From: a virus
IMG/VR virus record: IMGVR_UViG_3300047297_000242
Span: 1-35,952 of that record
Reading direction: 5' to 3' (one strand)
DNA length: 35,952 nt
The notes beneath the pieces are model-generated. The model ran no database searches. It saw nothing but the letters and a program-made list of their open reading frames with translations, and was not told where the DNA came from. Positions 11,426-20,624 of the stretch are shown here, in pieces (the stretch's first letter is position 1; each line of letters begins with the position of its first letter). The position numbers and the translations under genes were made by a program.

Positions 11426-12199
11426 ATGAACTATTCTCAAGAAATTAATGACTCTCGTTACATCGACCGTGATGGACGTATGTACAGGGTCACCGCTACC
11501 GGCGAACAGCCAATTTGCAATGCTGTAATTGACCGTAACGGCGAGAAGGTTAGATGCAAGGCTATTGCATTATCTGGTCAAGACTTTTGTTTTCATCACG
11601 GTACAGAGCTGATAAAGCGTAATGAAAAACCACAGTTCCTCGCACACGCCTACAAGGTTAACCGGCGTAGATTTGCCAAGGCTGGTAAAGATTTACTTGA
11701 CAAGGTAGATGCACATCGAGAAGACCCAGAACTATTCAGCTTACGTGATGACACGGCTTATATCACCGCCTTAGTTGACGTCAGAGCCGAAGCTGCTGGA
11801 GAAGGCGTTAGCATAGAGCAATATCGAAAAATAGAATCGGCATACAACCTTGCCAGATCTAAACTAGGGTCTCCAGATTTCATCGATGCTTTTGAGCAGA
11901 TTGGTGATCTATTGAAAGAAAGCCTAGATGAATACTCTGCGTCTAAAGACGTATTGGAATTAATCTCACGTAGGGCTGATCTTGTAGAAGCTGAACAACG
12001 AATGATGCAAACGAAATCATATACACTTGAAGCAGATCAAGCATTCATGTTGATTATGCAAATCGTTGAAGTGGTCAAGACATCTGTGCGTGACGCAGAC
12101 GTATTGACGGCGGTCAAAGCTGGAATCAATAAACTACTTCGTCAGCACAAACAAGAGGTTGACGATCCAATAGAAGATGCGGTGGTAATTGATGGCTAA
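11426..12199 (+). CDS. Putative terminase small subunit (zinc-finger type)
   Basis: 257 aa from the ATG at 11426, 6 nt after TATACT; an upstream GTG (11390) would run through the promoter and is rejected. A Cys/His cluster near the N-terminus (C31, C44, C55, H57-H58 in ICNAV, RCKAIALSG, FCFHHG) matches the C-x-A...RCKA...G..C..HG motif seen in some phage small terminases. The rest is helical with a long coiled-coil-like part, and the C-terminus is acidic (VDDPIEDAV). Position just before terL with an 8-nt overlap is the main evidence. Such subunits recognise phage DNA and start packaging. Confidence 0.65.
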   Translation: MNYSQEINDSRYIDRDGRMYRVTATGEQPICNAVIDRNGEKVRCKAIALSGQDFCFHHGTELIKRNEKPQFLAHAYKVNRRRFAKAGKDLLDKVDAHREDPELFSLRDDTAYITALVDVRAEAAGEGVSIEQYRKIESAYNLARSKLGSPDFIDAFEQIGDLLKESLDEYSASKDVLELISRRADLVEAEQRMMQTKSYTLEADQAFMLIMQIVEVVKTSVRDADVLTAVKAGINKLLRQHKQEVDDPIEDAVVIDG

Positions 12200-13922
12200 T
12201 CAGGTTAAACGTAATACGCCTAAAGAGTTTCGGCATCTGACCAGGGCTGATAAACCTTTGTCGGTTGCGTTGCTTGAGGCTCTAGAAGATCAGATAGGTT
12301 TGGTTATTGAAACTGGGGACTATGACTCCGGAAAGGCGTTCGCTATCGACGGAGCATCGTTAGACTATAGGCATTGGTTAAAAACCTTTGCCCCACACGC
12401 CATTAGCAGTGAGCTTGGAGAACATCACATCCGAGCCTGGGAATGGGCTGAGGCTATTAAAGCCAATGACCCACCCCCTGCCTTGATTGAATGTTGGTTC
12501 CGTGGAGGTGGCAAAAGTACCACCATGGAGCATATTGCAGCTCGCATTGCAGTCAAAGGGTCGAGACGCTTTTTGTTGTACGTCTGTTCTACACAAGAAG
12601 CCGCAGACCGCCACGTATCTGACATCGCACACACCATGGAAAGGTGCGGTATTGAAAGGGCGCTTAACCGGTATGGCTTTTCTAAAGGCTGGAATGCGAG
12701 CAAGTTACGCACTGCTAACGGCTTTAATGTTTTGGCTTTTGGTCTTGATACTGGTGCTCGCGGTGTCAAGCTTGATCATCTTCGACCGGATTTCATCATT
12801 CTTGATGACATTGATGAACTCGATGATTCCGTTAATAGAGTTGAGAAAAAGATAGCAACAATCACACAGACTATTCTTCCAGCTAAAAGCACAGACTGTG
12901 CTATTGTCTTTGTGCAGAACAAGATTCACGCTAATAGCGTAATGGCTCAGACCTTGAGTGGTGAACTGGATATGCTACAGAACCGCATACAGTCACCAAT
13001 CGTGCCAGCTCTTGAGGGATTGACATATGAACCTATTGAGCGTGAAAACGGTCGTGTAGGGTACAAGATTACCGGTGGTACACCTAACTGGGTGCATAAA
13101 AACCTAGAGGTCTGCCAGCGTGAAATTGATGACTACGGCATTGTTTCGTTTCTACGTGAGTGCCAACATGAAGTTGGTGTCGGCGGCTTATTCTTTCCAG
13201 AGTTTAGGGAATTTGACATTACTGGAAAACCTTGGCACGTTGTTGACAATGTAGACGTAAAGCCTTGGTGGAGATTATGGGCAAGCCACGACTTTGGTAC
13301 AAACGCTCCTGCCTGTACGTTGCTTTACGCTTCAGATGAAAACGAAGATGTATACGTTATTGGTGAGATCTATAAGCCAGGTATGGTGTCATCTGCACAA
13401 GCGCAAGAAGTCATCGATATGCTGAAAGCACGTGGGTATGCCGAACCTGTCAAGCGTGGGCAAAACGATGGTGCATTTATGACAAAGCTAGAGGCTATTG
13501 CGTTTGACTGGGCTAACACATTCCCTCCAGAAAAGACCGATCAACGCATTGGTGAATACCCGGTTGAGATTTGGTGGAGACGTGGTCTACCAGCAGTACG
13601 TGCAGTCAAAGACCGTAAAGCTGGTTGGCGTCGATTGAAAGAATGGTTAGCTGCAAATCGTATGAAAGACGGATCGACTATGCCTCGTTTCCGTATTCTT
13701 CGTCACGGTTGTCCTAACCTTATCCGTGAACTAAAAGCTGCAATGTCAGACCCACGTGATGTAGAAGATCTTGACCATGGAACGAAAAGCGACCACGCAT
13801 TGGACAGTTGCCGTTACGGAGTCATGTGGAGGGAGTATCCGGTCACCTGCCCTGAGACGGCAAAACTCAATGCATGGAAGCCTATGTGGCTACAAGACAA
13901 CGGCGAGGATAAATACGTATGA
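12192..13922 (+). CDS. terL: Terminase large subunit
   Basis: 576 aa. The ATPase has Walker A (FRGGGKST, K108) and Walker B (FIILDD, 201-206). The C-terminal RNase H-like nuclease shows the first acidic residue in ASHDFGT (D367) and the late DHALDS (D534, D538). It is the ATP-driven motor that cuts concatemers and pumps DNA through the portal. The ATG at 12192 is used instead of an in-frame TTG three bases earlier. Its stop overlaps the start of a 47-aa membrane peptide (ATGA). Confidence 0.95.
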   Translation: MANQVKRNTPKEFRHLTRADKPLSVALLEALEDQIGLVIETGDYDSGKAFAIDGASLDYRHWLKTFAPHAISSELGEHHIRAWEWAEAIKANDPPPALIECWFRGGGKSTTMEHIAARIAVKGSRRFLLYVCSTQEAADRHVSDIAHTMERCGIERALNRYGFSKGWNASKLRTANGFNVLAFGLDTGARGVKLDHLRPDFIILDDIDELDDSVNRVEKKIATITQTILPAKSTDCAIVFVQNKIHANSVMAQTLSGELDMLQNRIQSPIVPALEGLTYEPIERENGRVGYKITGGTPNWVHKNLEVCQREIDDYGIVSFLRECQHEVGVGGLFFPEFREFDITGKPWHVVDNVDVKPWWRLWASHDFGTNAPACTLLYASDENEDVYVIGEIYKPGMVSSAQAQEVIDMLKARGYAEPVKRGQNDGAFMTKLEAIAFDWANTFPPEKTDQRIGEYPVEIWWRRGLPAVRAVKDRKAGWRRLKEWLAANRMKDGSTMPRFRILRHGCPNLIRELKAAMSDPRDVEDLDHGTKSDHALDSCRYGVMWREYPVTCPETAKLNAWKPMWLQDNGEDKYV

Positions 13923-14062
13923 ACCTCGGTGATATTATTCAGTGTCTATTGCTAGTTATTGCTACTGGTTTTTTAGCGGCAAATTGGCTTGAGTTAAGAT
14001 GGATTCGATTTGACAAGGAACAGCGGATCATAAGTAAGGGTCAAAAGGATAGGTTTATTTGA
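13919..14062 (+). CDS. Small single-span membrane protein, 47 aa
   Basis: 47 aa beginning MNLGDIIQCLLLVIATGFLA. One strong transmembrane helix (about residues 5-22) is followed by WLELRWIRFDK and a basic tail (QRIISKGQKDRF), so the tail should face the cytoplasm. The start overlaps the terL stop (ATGA) and its stop overlaps the portal start (TGATG), which is strong evidence that it is translated. A membrane peptide between terL and portal is uncommon. It could be a holin or antiholin-like factor, or a membrane anchor for assembly; there is no family match. Confidence 0.65.
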   Translation: MNLGDIIQCLLLVIATGFLAANWLELRWIRFDKEQRIISKGQKDRFI

Positions 14063-16368
14063 TGCGAATCCCATTGCCTAAATTTGCAAAGAAACGTGCA
14101 GCTCCAGGGATGTTTAACCGTTCAACGGCAGTCCCAATGGAACCACCTGGTCTAGGTCAGCTTCAAAATGGTATGGCTGAAATGCAAGCCAGTGCAATGT
14201 CATTTAAGATGCCTGACAACTCAGGTACTCCAGGCAGCTTTGATCTTGGCAACATAAGCCTTGAAGATTCTAAAGACCTTAGTATTGACCACGACCAAAA
14301 CAAGTGGAAAGTTGACCCTAAAGATCAACCAGAAGAAGCTGTAAACGTAGTCAACTTTGTCAAAGGTCAATTTGAAACAACCTATCGAGCACGACAAGAA
14401 GTTGAACTTGAATGGGCACAAGCTTTAGCCTTCTTTGAGGGTCGGCAATGGTTCCGCATTAATAGCTTGACTCGTAACCTTGTACAACTTCAGAACCCAT
14501 CTGAACCAAACAGGTACATGACCGTCAACAAGATGAGACCCCTCATCGATGGCGTTGTCGGAAAGCTTACGCAGGTTGCTCCTGATGCTAGGGCTGTTCC
14601 GCTGTCCATGAACCCAAAAGATCAAGACGCAGCAGACGAAGCAAACTTTATTGCCGGTCATTACACGCGCAAGTTTGATCGTGAAACCCAAACTAAAGAA
14701 CGTGTAAGATGGGCTTGTATTACTGGGACATCGTTTTTAAAAATCTATTGGGATTCAAATAGCCGTGTCATTATGCCAAAGATGGCATTGGACACAGGTG
14801 AGATAAAAGGTTACGAAGAGCTGGAACTTGGTGACGTTGAAGAAGAGATTGTTCCATGTTTCAACATTCTGACAGATCCAACTGCACAAAACGATCAAGG
14901 TATCCGATGGATGATCCATGCATCTGTGAAGCCCCTGTCGTGGTTCATCGATAACTACGGAGAAGCCGGTAAGTCGGTGAGACCCGATGCAATTGCCGGG
15001 CAAAACGCAGGGTACGTAGATGCATACCTAGAAGGTGCTAACGGATCTGGTAACGGTTGGGTGCAACCGTCTAGCGTCCGCATGAATAACGTCGATAGCA
15101 AAAAGAAGTCTGCTATTGTTTATGAGTACTGGGAAAAGCCAACATCTCAATATCCTGACGGGCGTTTCATTGTAAGTACAAACAGTGCATTGCTATATGC
15201 TGGCGTCTGGCCATACAAGAAGAAAGATGAGTTTCCATTCATCGCACTTCGTTGGCAACCACGCTCAGGAACTCCTTACGGTCATAGCCTTGGATTTGAC
15301 CTCTGTTCTTTGCAACAGGCTTACAACCGTTTGTATTCTCGCTGGCTAGAACAGTTTGAGAATCAAAAGGACTATGTCTACGTTGAGCGTAATAGCCGTG
15401 TAGGTGCTGATGCTTTTGATAAGACAGCTGATGACATTGACGATACAAGTCGCATCCTTCGTAAGATCTATTACGATCGAGGTAGTCATCCACCGCAGAT
15501 TGTTCGTTCTCCTGGTATTGCCCAAGACTTGATGTCGTTTATGCAATCTCTTGAGAAGGACATGATGGACATTGCTGGCCTGCACGATGTCAGCCAGGGT
15601 CTAGCACAAGCTGGTACGCCAGCAGAATCTGTTAGACTATTGCAACGTGCCGATAATACGCAACATAGTTACATCCGAGCAGATATCGAAAAGTCTATCA
15701 AGAAGATTAAAGAATGGGAGATTGCACTGGTTGACCAGTATGCAGTTGCACCGTTCATTGGTTCTGTGGACGATCAGATTAATCCACGTAACGAGATTAA
15801 GCAAGGAGTAATCACCTTCGATCAAATCCGTAACGGTGGTCAATTCCGAGTTGTATACATCCCAGGTTCTTCTCAAGGAGATAGTCCTGATCAGAAGCTA
15901 CAGAAGATTGTTATGCTTCGACAGATGGGTCTATTTGGAGATCCAACAGATCCTGAGACAAATGCTCTTACTGTCAAGATGCTACAGCTACCAGAGACAT
16001 CGGACATTCTTGAAGTCCTGGCTATGCAACAACAGAAGCAGATGATGATGCAACAGCAGATGATGGAAATGCAACAGCAACAAATGGCTATGCAAGCACA
16101 GCCTAAGCAGGTTGCATTCAATCCTGAAGCCGAGCAGATGAAGACTCAACTAGATCTGCAAAAACAACAACAGCTTATTGATGCTAAGACTAAAGCCGAT
16201 ATCTCTAAGATAAACGCTCAAACCCAAGCACAGAACGAAAGTTATGCGGCTAAACACGTTGCCGACATAGCAAACAATGTGATTGCAAATAGCATTCGCA
16301 ACACACCAGAAGCCTCATCGAGTTCAAAAGAGCAGGGCAAAAATAAAAAGCCTGGTGTGCTAAAATAG
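14062..16368 (+). CDS. Portal protein
   Basis: 768 aa, similar in length and layout to P22-type portals. Clear portal-like segments include the N-terminal wing with ALAFFEGRQWFRINSLTRNL, MRPLIDGVVGKLTQVAPDAR and the later LQQAYNRLYSRWLEQFENQK. Residues from about 650 are very rich in Gln and Met with coiled-coil character (AMQQQKQMMMQQQ...), consistent with a barrel-type C-terminus pointing into the head. The dodecameric ring is the DNA gate of the capsid. The ATG at 14062 is preceded by AAGGATAGG. It lies directly between packaging and scaffold genes. Confidence 0.9.
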   Translation: MRIPLPKFAKKRAAPGMFNRSTAVPMEPPGLGQLQNGMAEMQASAMSFKMPDNSGTPGSFDLGNISLEDSKDLSIDHDQNKWKVDPKDQPEEAVNVVNFVKGQFETTYRARQEVELEWAQALAFFEGRQWFRINSLTRNLVQLQNPSEPNRYMTVNKMRPLIDGVVGKLTQVAPDARAVPLSMNPKDQDAADEANFIAGHYTRKFDRETQTKERVRWACITGTSFLKIYWDSNSRVIMPKMALDTGEIKGYEELELGDVEEEIVPCFNILTDPTAQNDQGIRWMIHASVKPLSWFIDNYGEAGKSVRPDAIAGQNAGYVDAYLEGANGSGNGWVQPSSVRMNNVDSKKKSAIVYEYWEKPTSQYPDGRFIVSTNSALLYAGVWPYKKKDEFPFIALRWQPRSGTPYGHSLGFDLCSLQQAYNRLYSRWLEQFENQKDYVYVERNSRVGADAFDKTADDIDDTSRILRKIYYDRGSHPPQIVRSPGIAQDLMSFMQSLEKDMMDIAGLHDVSQGLAQAGTPAESVRLLQRADNTQHSYIRADIEKSIKKIKEWEIALVDQYAVAPFIGSVDDQINPRNEIKQGVITFDQIRNGGQFRVVYIPGSSQGDSPDQKLQKIVMLRQMGLFGDPTDPETNALTVKMLQLPETSDILEVLAMQQQKQMMMQQQMMEMQQQQMAMQAQPKQVAFNPEAEQMKTQLDLQKQQQLIDAKTKADISKINAQTQAQNESYAAKHVADIANNVIANSIRNTPEASSSSKEQGKNKKPGVLK

Positions 16369-16377
16369 GAGAACTAA

Positions 16378-17271
16378 GTGCCTGACGAGATGGTGACACC
16401 AACTTCCGATTCACCAGCGGGAGCGACAGGTTTAGGTGACGCGGTAACAGACTTCATTCGGGATAACGCCGGTTCCGAAGATAACTCACAATGGGCGATA
16501 GGTGAGCACGAAGGTCAGAACGCGGATCCAGAGTACGATGGATATGACGGTGAGTACACTGAAGAGGGAGAAGACTACAATTCTGTAGCCGACGAAATTT
16601 TAGGTATTCAACAGCAGGGATATGAGCAAGGTTCTGAAGACCCCAATCCTGTTCCGTACGAGCGTTTCCGTGAGGTAAACGAGCGAGCACGTCAAGCATC
16701 CGAGTACGAAGCTCGACTAAATCGATGGGGTCGAGTCATAGATCAACTGGAAAGCCAAGGCTTTCAAGATGCCGATCAAGTCGATCAGATGCTGGCGCAA
16801 CAGCAACAGCAACATCAAGAAGACTCGATTAGACAGCGGTATCAACAGTTGGCGGATTCGCAGTTGTTGGATCCTGCTCTGGCGCAAGCACAGCAAGAAG
16901 CTGAAATTATAAAGCTTCGCTATGAGCAACAGATGCAACAGGTACAGGGGTATATGTTGTCGCAACAGCGTGATGCTGCTTACGAACAATATCCACTGGC
17001 CGCACGTGCTCCTGAATTGGTGGACAACTTGATTGATGCTGGGTGGGATCCATACCAGGCAACGCAAGCTGTACATCACCAGGTGCAAACACTAACTCGA
17101 TCACTCGTTCCAGAGATTGCTAGTCGTATGCAATCCAGCCGCCGTACTCCTCAACCGTTAGGTCAAGGACAAGCTGCCCGTGCAACACCAACAGGTGGAG
17201 GCAACGGTCGGCAACAGGCATCAGGTTGGGGCGCATTGCTTGGCATTCAACGGGGACGTGGAACTCTGTAA
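16378..17271 (+). CDS. Putative capsid scaffolding protein
   Basis: 297 aa from a GTG with GGAG 9 nt upstream. The first 100 residues are acidic and disordered (DPEYDGYDGEYTEEGEDYN). Residues 105-230 are Gln-rich coiled coil (QVDQMLAQQQQQHQEDSIRQ). The C-terminus is basic and Gly-rich (NGRQQASGWGALLGIQRGRG). Acidic start, helical middle and basic tail, plus the place between portal and major capsid, are typical of internal scaffolds that guide procapsid assembly. There is no protease motif. Assigned by context and composition. Confidence 0.75.
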   Translation: MPDEMVTPTSDSPAGATGLGDAVTDFIRDNAGSEDNSQWAIGEHEGQNADPEYDGYDGEYTEEGEDYNSVADEILGIQQQGYEQGSEDPNPVPYERFREVNERARQASEYEARLNRWGRVIDQLESQGFQDADQVDQMLAQQQQQHQEDSIRQRYQQLADSQLLDPALAQAQQEAEIIKLRYEQQMQQVQGYMLSQQRDAAYEQYPLAARAPELVDNLIDAGWDPYQATQAVHHQVQTLTRSLVPEIASRMQSSRRTPQPLGQGQAARATPTGGGNGRQQASGWGALLGIQRGRGTL

Positions 17272-17284
17272 GGAATAGAAGAAA

Positions 17285-18334
17285 ATGGCAATCGCATCCG
17301 GTGCAGTCCTGCTTGATACGCAGGCTCTTACTCTCGCCGATCAGGCAATCATCTCCAACGATCCTCTCGTAAAAGAAATTACGAAGGCTCTTCACAAAAC
17401 CTGGAATGCTCTTAAAGACATTCCACTGACAACCTCTCCATCCCTTCGCCAGGTTGGCGTTCGGTTCACGAACCAACAGGGTTCGCTTCCGACCATTAAC
17501 TGGGCAACGGTCAACGAGGAACCAACGGTTTCTAAGGGCAAACCAAAGCAGTACGAAGAATCCATGTATCTTGTTCGTAACAAGATCCAGGTGGACCACG
17601 TACTTCTTGATCAACCTAACAACATTGTTGATCCAATCGAAGCACAGGTTCAGATTTTTATGGAGTCGTTCGCTTATGATTTCAATACGAAATTCATAAA
17701 CAACGACCCTACCAGTGCAACTGGTGATGTTGATTGTTTTCCTGGACTTCGATACCGTCTGTCCAATCCAGATCAGTTCGATATCCCTGCTGAAATGTCT
17801 GTTAACTCTAACGGTACAGACCTTACGACAGCTACCTCAGCTTCTGCTATTGCGAACAACATGATGCTGTACATTCAGCAACTGCTTGACAACATGAACA
17901 GTCCTGATGGAGATGGCGTAGTACTCTACGTATCAGAGCGTTTGAAGCGGCGTATTGAGTGGGCTATCAGGAACATGGGCATCGGCGCAGGATTCGACAT
18001 TACGAAGGATTCCTTCGATCGCCCGGTTGAGAAATACAAGGCTGCAATTGTTCGCTCAGTTGGACGCCGTGCAGACGGTGTAACGCACGTCCTTGGAAAC
18101 GAAACCGCAGCTGGTGTTGAAACTACTGCTGCTTCCGGTCTTGAATCCATCTATGCTGTTCGATATGGCTCCGGCTATGCAACAGGATGGCAGAGCGGTC
18201 CATTTAAGCCAACGTACCTTGGTCTGTCTAAGGAAAACGGCGTTCTTCATAACATCGTTTTTGACTGGGGTGTTGGTCTTTGGACACCTCACGTACGTGC
18301 TGTAGGACGTGTCTACAACATCAAGGTTGCATAA
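17285..18334 (+). CDS. Major capsid protein (HK97-type fold)
   Basis: 349 aa, preceded by AAGGA. The sequence is consistent with podovirus HK97-fold capsid proteins: N-terminal helix, LRQVGVRFTNQQGSLPTINW, the pattern VRNKIQVDHVLLDQ, SFAYDFNTKFINND as a spine helix, an A-domain (YVSERLKRRIEWAIRNMG) and a closing HNIVFDWGVGLWTPHVRAVG. It follows the scaffold directly and is followed by small decoration-like proteins, the usual position. Stronger codon regularity than neighbours fits high expression. Confidence 0.9.
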   Translation: MAIASGAVLLDTQALTLADQAIISNDPLVKEITKALHKTWNALKDIPLTTSPSLRQVGVRFTNQQGSLPTINWATVNEEPTVSKGKPKQYEESMYLVRNKIQVDHVLLDQPNNIVDPIEAQVQIFMESFAYDFNTKFINNDPTSATGDVDCFPGLRYRLSNPDQFDIPAEMSVNSNGTDLTTATSASAIANNMMLYIQQLLDNMNSPDGDGVVLYVSERLKRRIEWAIRNMGIGAGFDITKDSFDRPVEKYKAAIVRSVGRRADGVTHVLGNETAAGVETTAASGLESIYAVRYGSGYATGWQSGPFKPTYLGLSKENGVLHNIVFDWGVGLWTPHVRAVGRVYNIKVA

Positions 18335-18344
18335 GGAGTAACCA

Positions 18345-18869
18345 ATGGCTAGAGATTTTCTTCTAAACTTTGGTACTGCAACAAAGGCACTAGGTGCAGG
18401 TGCGACTACAACGCTACCTAACGTAGTGGACGTTGGGCCAAATGGTATCAACGGTGCTAATGGTGTTTATGTTCGTGTAGTAGTTCTTACCACCGGTGTT
18501 AATGCTGGTGGTTCTGGGACTGCTAACTATTCTTGCTCTATCGAAGCAAGTAAAGAACCTACTGCAACTATTAGTACTGGCACATGGAGTCAAATTGCTG
18601 CGACTCCGACTGATGTTGTGGCTAATAGAACGACAGCCGTAAGTGGCGTTGTGACTGACGGAGCAGTTGTAATGTTCTTACGCATTCATGCTCCAGCTGG
18701 ATCGATGGCAACCACTTCATATACGGTTGGTGGCGTAGTTGGATCATATGCAGAGGACAACTACACTAAGTTCCGCATAAAGGTGACTGACACGGTTACT
18801 GGCATCACCCAAGCGGCTGCTACGTATAGCGCGTCTATTGTTACTGCACAGGATGGCTCACTCTTCTAA
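18345..18869 (+). CDS. Putative capsid decoration protein
   Basis: 174 aa with a strong AAGGAG site. All-beta composition, rich in Thr, Ala, Gly and Val. The segment SIEASKEPTA...TWSQIAATPTD and the end (YTKFRIKVTDTV) recur in the next gene's product, so the two are paralogues. It sits directly after the major capsid gene and before a terminator, a common place for head decoration proteins. The specific family is not recognised. Confidence 0.6.
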   Translation: MARDFLLNFGTATKALGAGATTTLPNVVDVGPNGINGANGVYVRVVVLTTGVNAGGSGTANYSCSIEASKEPTATISTGTWSQIAATPTDVVANRTTAVSGVVTDGAVVMFLRIHAPAGSMATTSYTVGGVVGSYAEDNYTKFRIKVTDTVTGITQAAATYSASIVTAQDGSLF

Positions 18870-18876
18870 GTGATGT

Positions 18877-18903
18877 AAAGGGGTGGGTAACTACCCCTTT
18901 TTT
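18877..18903 (+). terminator. Internal terminator after the major head genes
   Basis: An 8-bp stem AAAGGGGT (18877-18884) / ACCCCTTT (18893-18900), 8-nt loop, then TTTG, giving TTTTTT overall. It lies inside the virion operon and would lower expression of connector and tail genes relative to the capsid. Confidence 0.85.
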
Positions 18904-18915
18904 GAAAGGATTAAT

Positions 18916-19977
18916 ATGGCAAAAGATGCCCTTCTCCAGACACTTGGAGTAATGAATGCGGGTACGGCGGCTATGGCCTCTGCTACTACGTATTACAGCT
19001 CCCCAGTAAGTCTTGAGCCATTCGGACAGAATGGAACACACAACAACCTCTTTATGCGGTTTATGTTGGCTCAACCAACATATGCTGCGCTTCCAGCTGC
19101 AACTACTGCATCTAACTTCCAGTTCGGAATTGATGTGACTAAAGACGGGGCAACCTGGAGTAATATTTACGCCAGCCCGACTGATCAGCAAGCGTTTAAG
19201 ACACACATTGTAAATACAATGTCTGCTACCGCTGGTCAGGCTCCACTTACGCTTTTGTATCCAACAGTTACAAGCACTGCAACGGTCACAAACGGTTCGG
19301 CAAATATTACAGCAGCTCCTGTTTGTAGTATTGGTGACGCACTTTACTTTGGTACTGCTGTTGCTCCATTTGCTCTTGCTACGCCATATTACGTTATTAG
19401 TATGACACCAACGCAAGCCACTGCTGGATCAGCAACATCTACCGCTACAGTGCAGTTGTCTGCAGCTCCAGGTGGAGTGCCAATTGTACCGACAGCTGGT
19501 GGAACTCCTGTTCTTACTAAGTACTTGACTAACTTGATCAACTACACTGTAGGTGAACTGGTTTACTGGACTGGTACTGCTGCTGCTGGTACTAACGCGG
19601 CTACAGCCGCTGTTGATACCGCAGTGCCACCTATTATCACTGGCGGTGGCAACGTCCAAAAGTTCTACGTACTGTCAGTTACATCGTCCATCACAGGGCA
19701 AGTTGTTACAATCAGCAACTCTCTTGGTGGACCGGCGTTTTTGACAACGCTTGGTATCACCGCTGGTGCGTCCTTCCTTGTTCAGCCATGTCTTGCTGGT
19801 GGTGAATACTACGTATCACTGAACACAACATCTGGATACATTGATGCATACGGAGCCGTGCAAGACACGTACAAGTATGTACGTGGTTGGATTAAACCAA
19901 CATTCCCTGCTGGTGTAAACCCATCGGCTCTTAGCCGTTGTGATGTTACGCCAGGGCGTGACGGAGCTTATTCCTAA
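18916..19977 (+). CDS. Capsid-associated protein with inserted beta modules
   Basis: 353 aa starting at ATG 18916, with AAAGGA 5 nt upstream. An extension to 18883 would start inside the terminator hairpin and is rejected. Residues 1-95 and 290-353 resemble the preceding 174-aa protein (TKDGATWSNIYASPTD; YKYVRGWIKPTFPAG). Between them are two extra beta-rich modules (about 118-200 and 209-288) with the YYVISMT / FYVLSVTSS pattern also seen in the tail hub at 24710. Probably a head decoration or head-surface adhesin; inferred. Confidence 0.6.
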   Translation: MAKDALLQTLGVMNAGTAAMASATTYYSSPVSLEPFGQNGTHNNLFMRFMLAQPTYAALPAATTASNFQFGIDVTKDGATWSNIYASPTDQQAFKTHIVNTMSATAGQAPLTLLYPTVTSTATVTNGSANITAAPVCSIGDALYFGTAVAPFALATPYYVISMTPTQATAGSATSTATVQLSAAPGGVPIVPTAGGTPVLTKYLTNLINYTVGELVYWTGTAAAGTNAATAAVDTAVPPIITGGGNVQKFYVLSVTSSITGQVVTISNSLGGPAFLTTLGITAGASFLVQPCLAGGEYYVSLNTTSGYIDAYGAVQDTYKYVRGWIKPTFPAGVNPSALSRCDVTPGRDGAYS

Positions 19978-20624
19978 TGACTAGAGGTGAGATCAAACGC
20001 CGTATCCGTCTTCTTGGGCGGCACTACTTTGGTTCTGATTCGGATCAGGATCCGTTTGGTCTTGACCTCCTCATTGTGGAAGTCGCTAATCAGATAGCCA
20101 GGTCAACTGACTGCTATAACGGCAGAAGGTATCTTGACCTGGTTGCTGATACATCAGAGTATTGTGCACCGGATCTGTACAGGATCCGTAACGTGCAAGT
20201 TAAAAACACAGGCGGAGCCTGGGAGCGTATGCGTATCTTCGATGCGTACAATCGCAAAGTAGATATGGTGCGAAACGATGGATCATCAGCTTACCCGACG
20301 GTAGCCGTGTTTACTGGTCCAAATAAAATTGCAGTGTATCCACCACCAGCAGCTGCTATTACCCAAGGACTAATGCTTGAGGGATATTCAATTCCCGGTG
20401 ATTACTGGGTTTACGATTCCGCTGGTGTTGAGCAAGTAATTACAGACGCTACAGAATGCCCATTACCTACGGTAGCACACGACTGTTTGGTTTATGGTGT
20501 ACTGGCTCAACGAGCCATGCAATCTAAAGACCCTGATGGTTTCCAGATGTACCAGGCACAATACGTTGATCGCCTTGGAATGGTTGAATCGTTTGCGGCA
20601 ACATATGTAAGGAGAGCAGTCTAA
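19977..20624 (+). CDS. Head-tail connector (adaptor) protein
   Basis: 215 aa, starting at a TAATG overlap. The N-terminal helix (MTRGEIKRRIRLLGRHYFG), the central beta part with KIAVYPPPAAAITQGLMLEG and the C-terminal helices (VAHDCLVYGVLAQRAMQSKD) follow the pattern of portal-bound adaptor proteins of short-tailed phages. Such proteins form a ring under the portal. The position right after the head genes agrees. It is structurally similar to the next gene's product. Confidence 0.7.
   Translation: MTRGEIKRRIRLLGRHYFGSDSDQDPFGLDLLIVEVANQIARSTDCYNGRRYLDLVADTSEYCAPDLYRIRNVQVKNTGGAWERMRIFDAYNRKVDMVRNDGSSAYPTVAVFTGPNKIAVYPPPAAAITQGLMLEGYSIPGDYWVYDSAGVEQVITDATECPLPTVAHDCLVYGVLAQRAMQSKDPDGFQMYQAQYVDRLGMVESFAATYVRRAV

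Noticed and set aside
18883-18915. Upstream start of the 353-aa protein
   Set aside because: It would begin inside the terminator hairpin; the ATG at 18916 has AAAGGA at ideal spacing.
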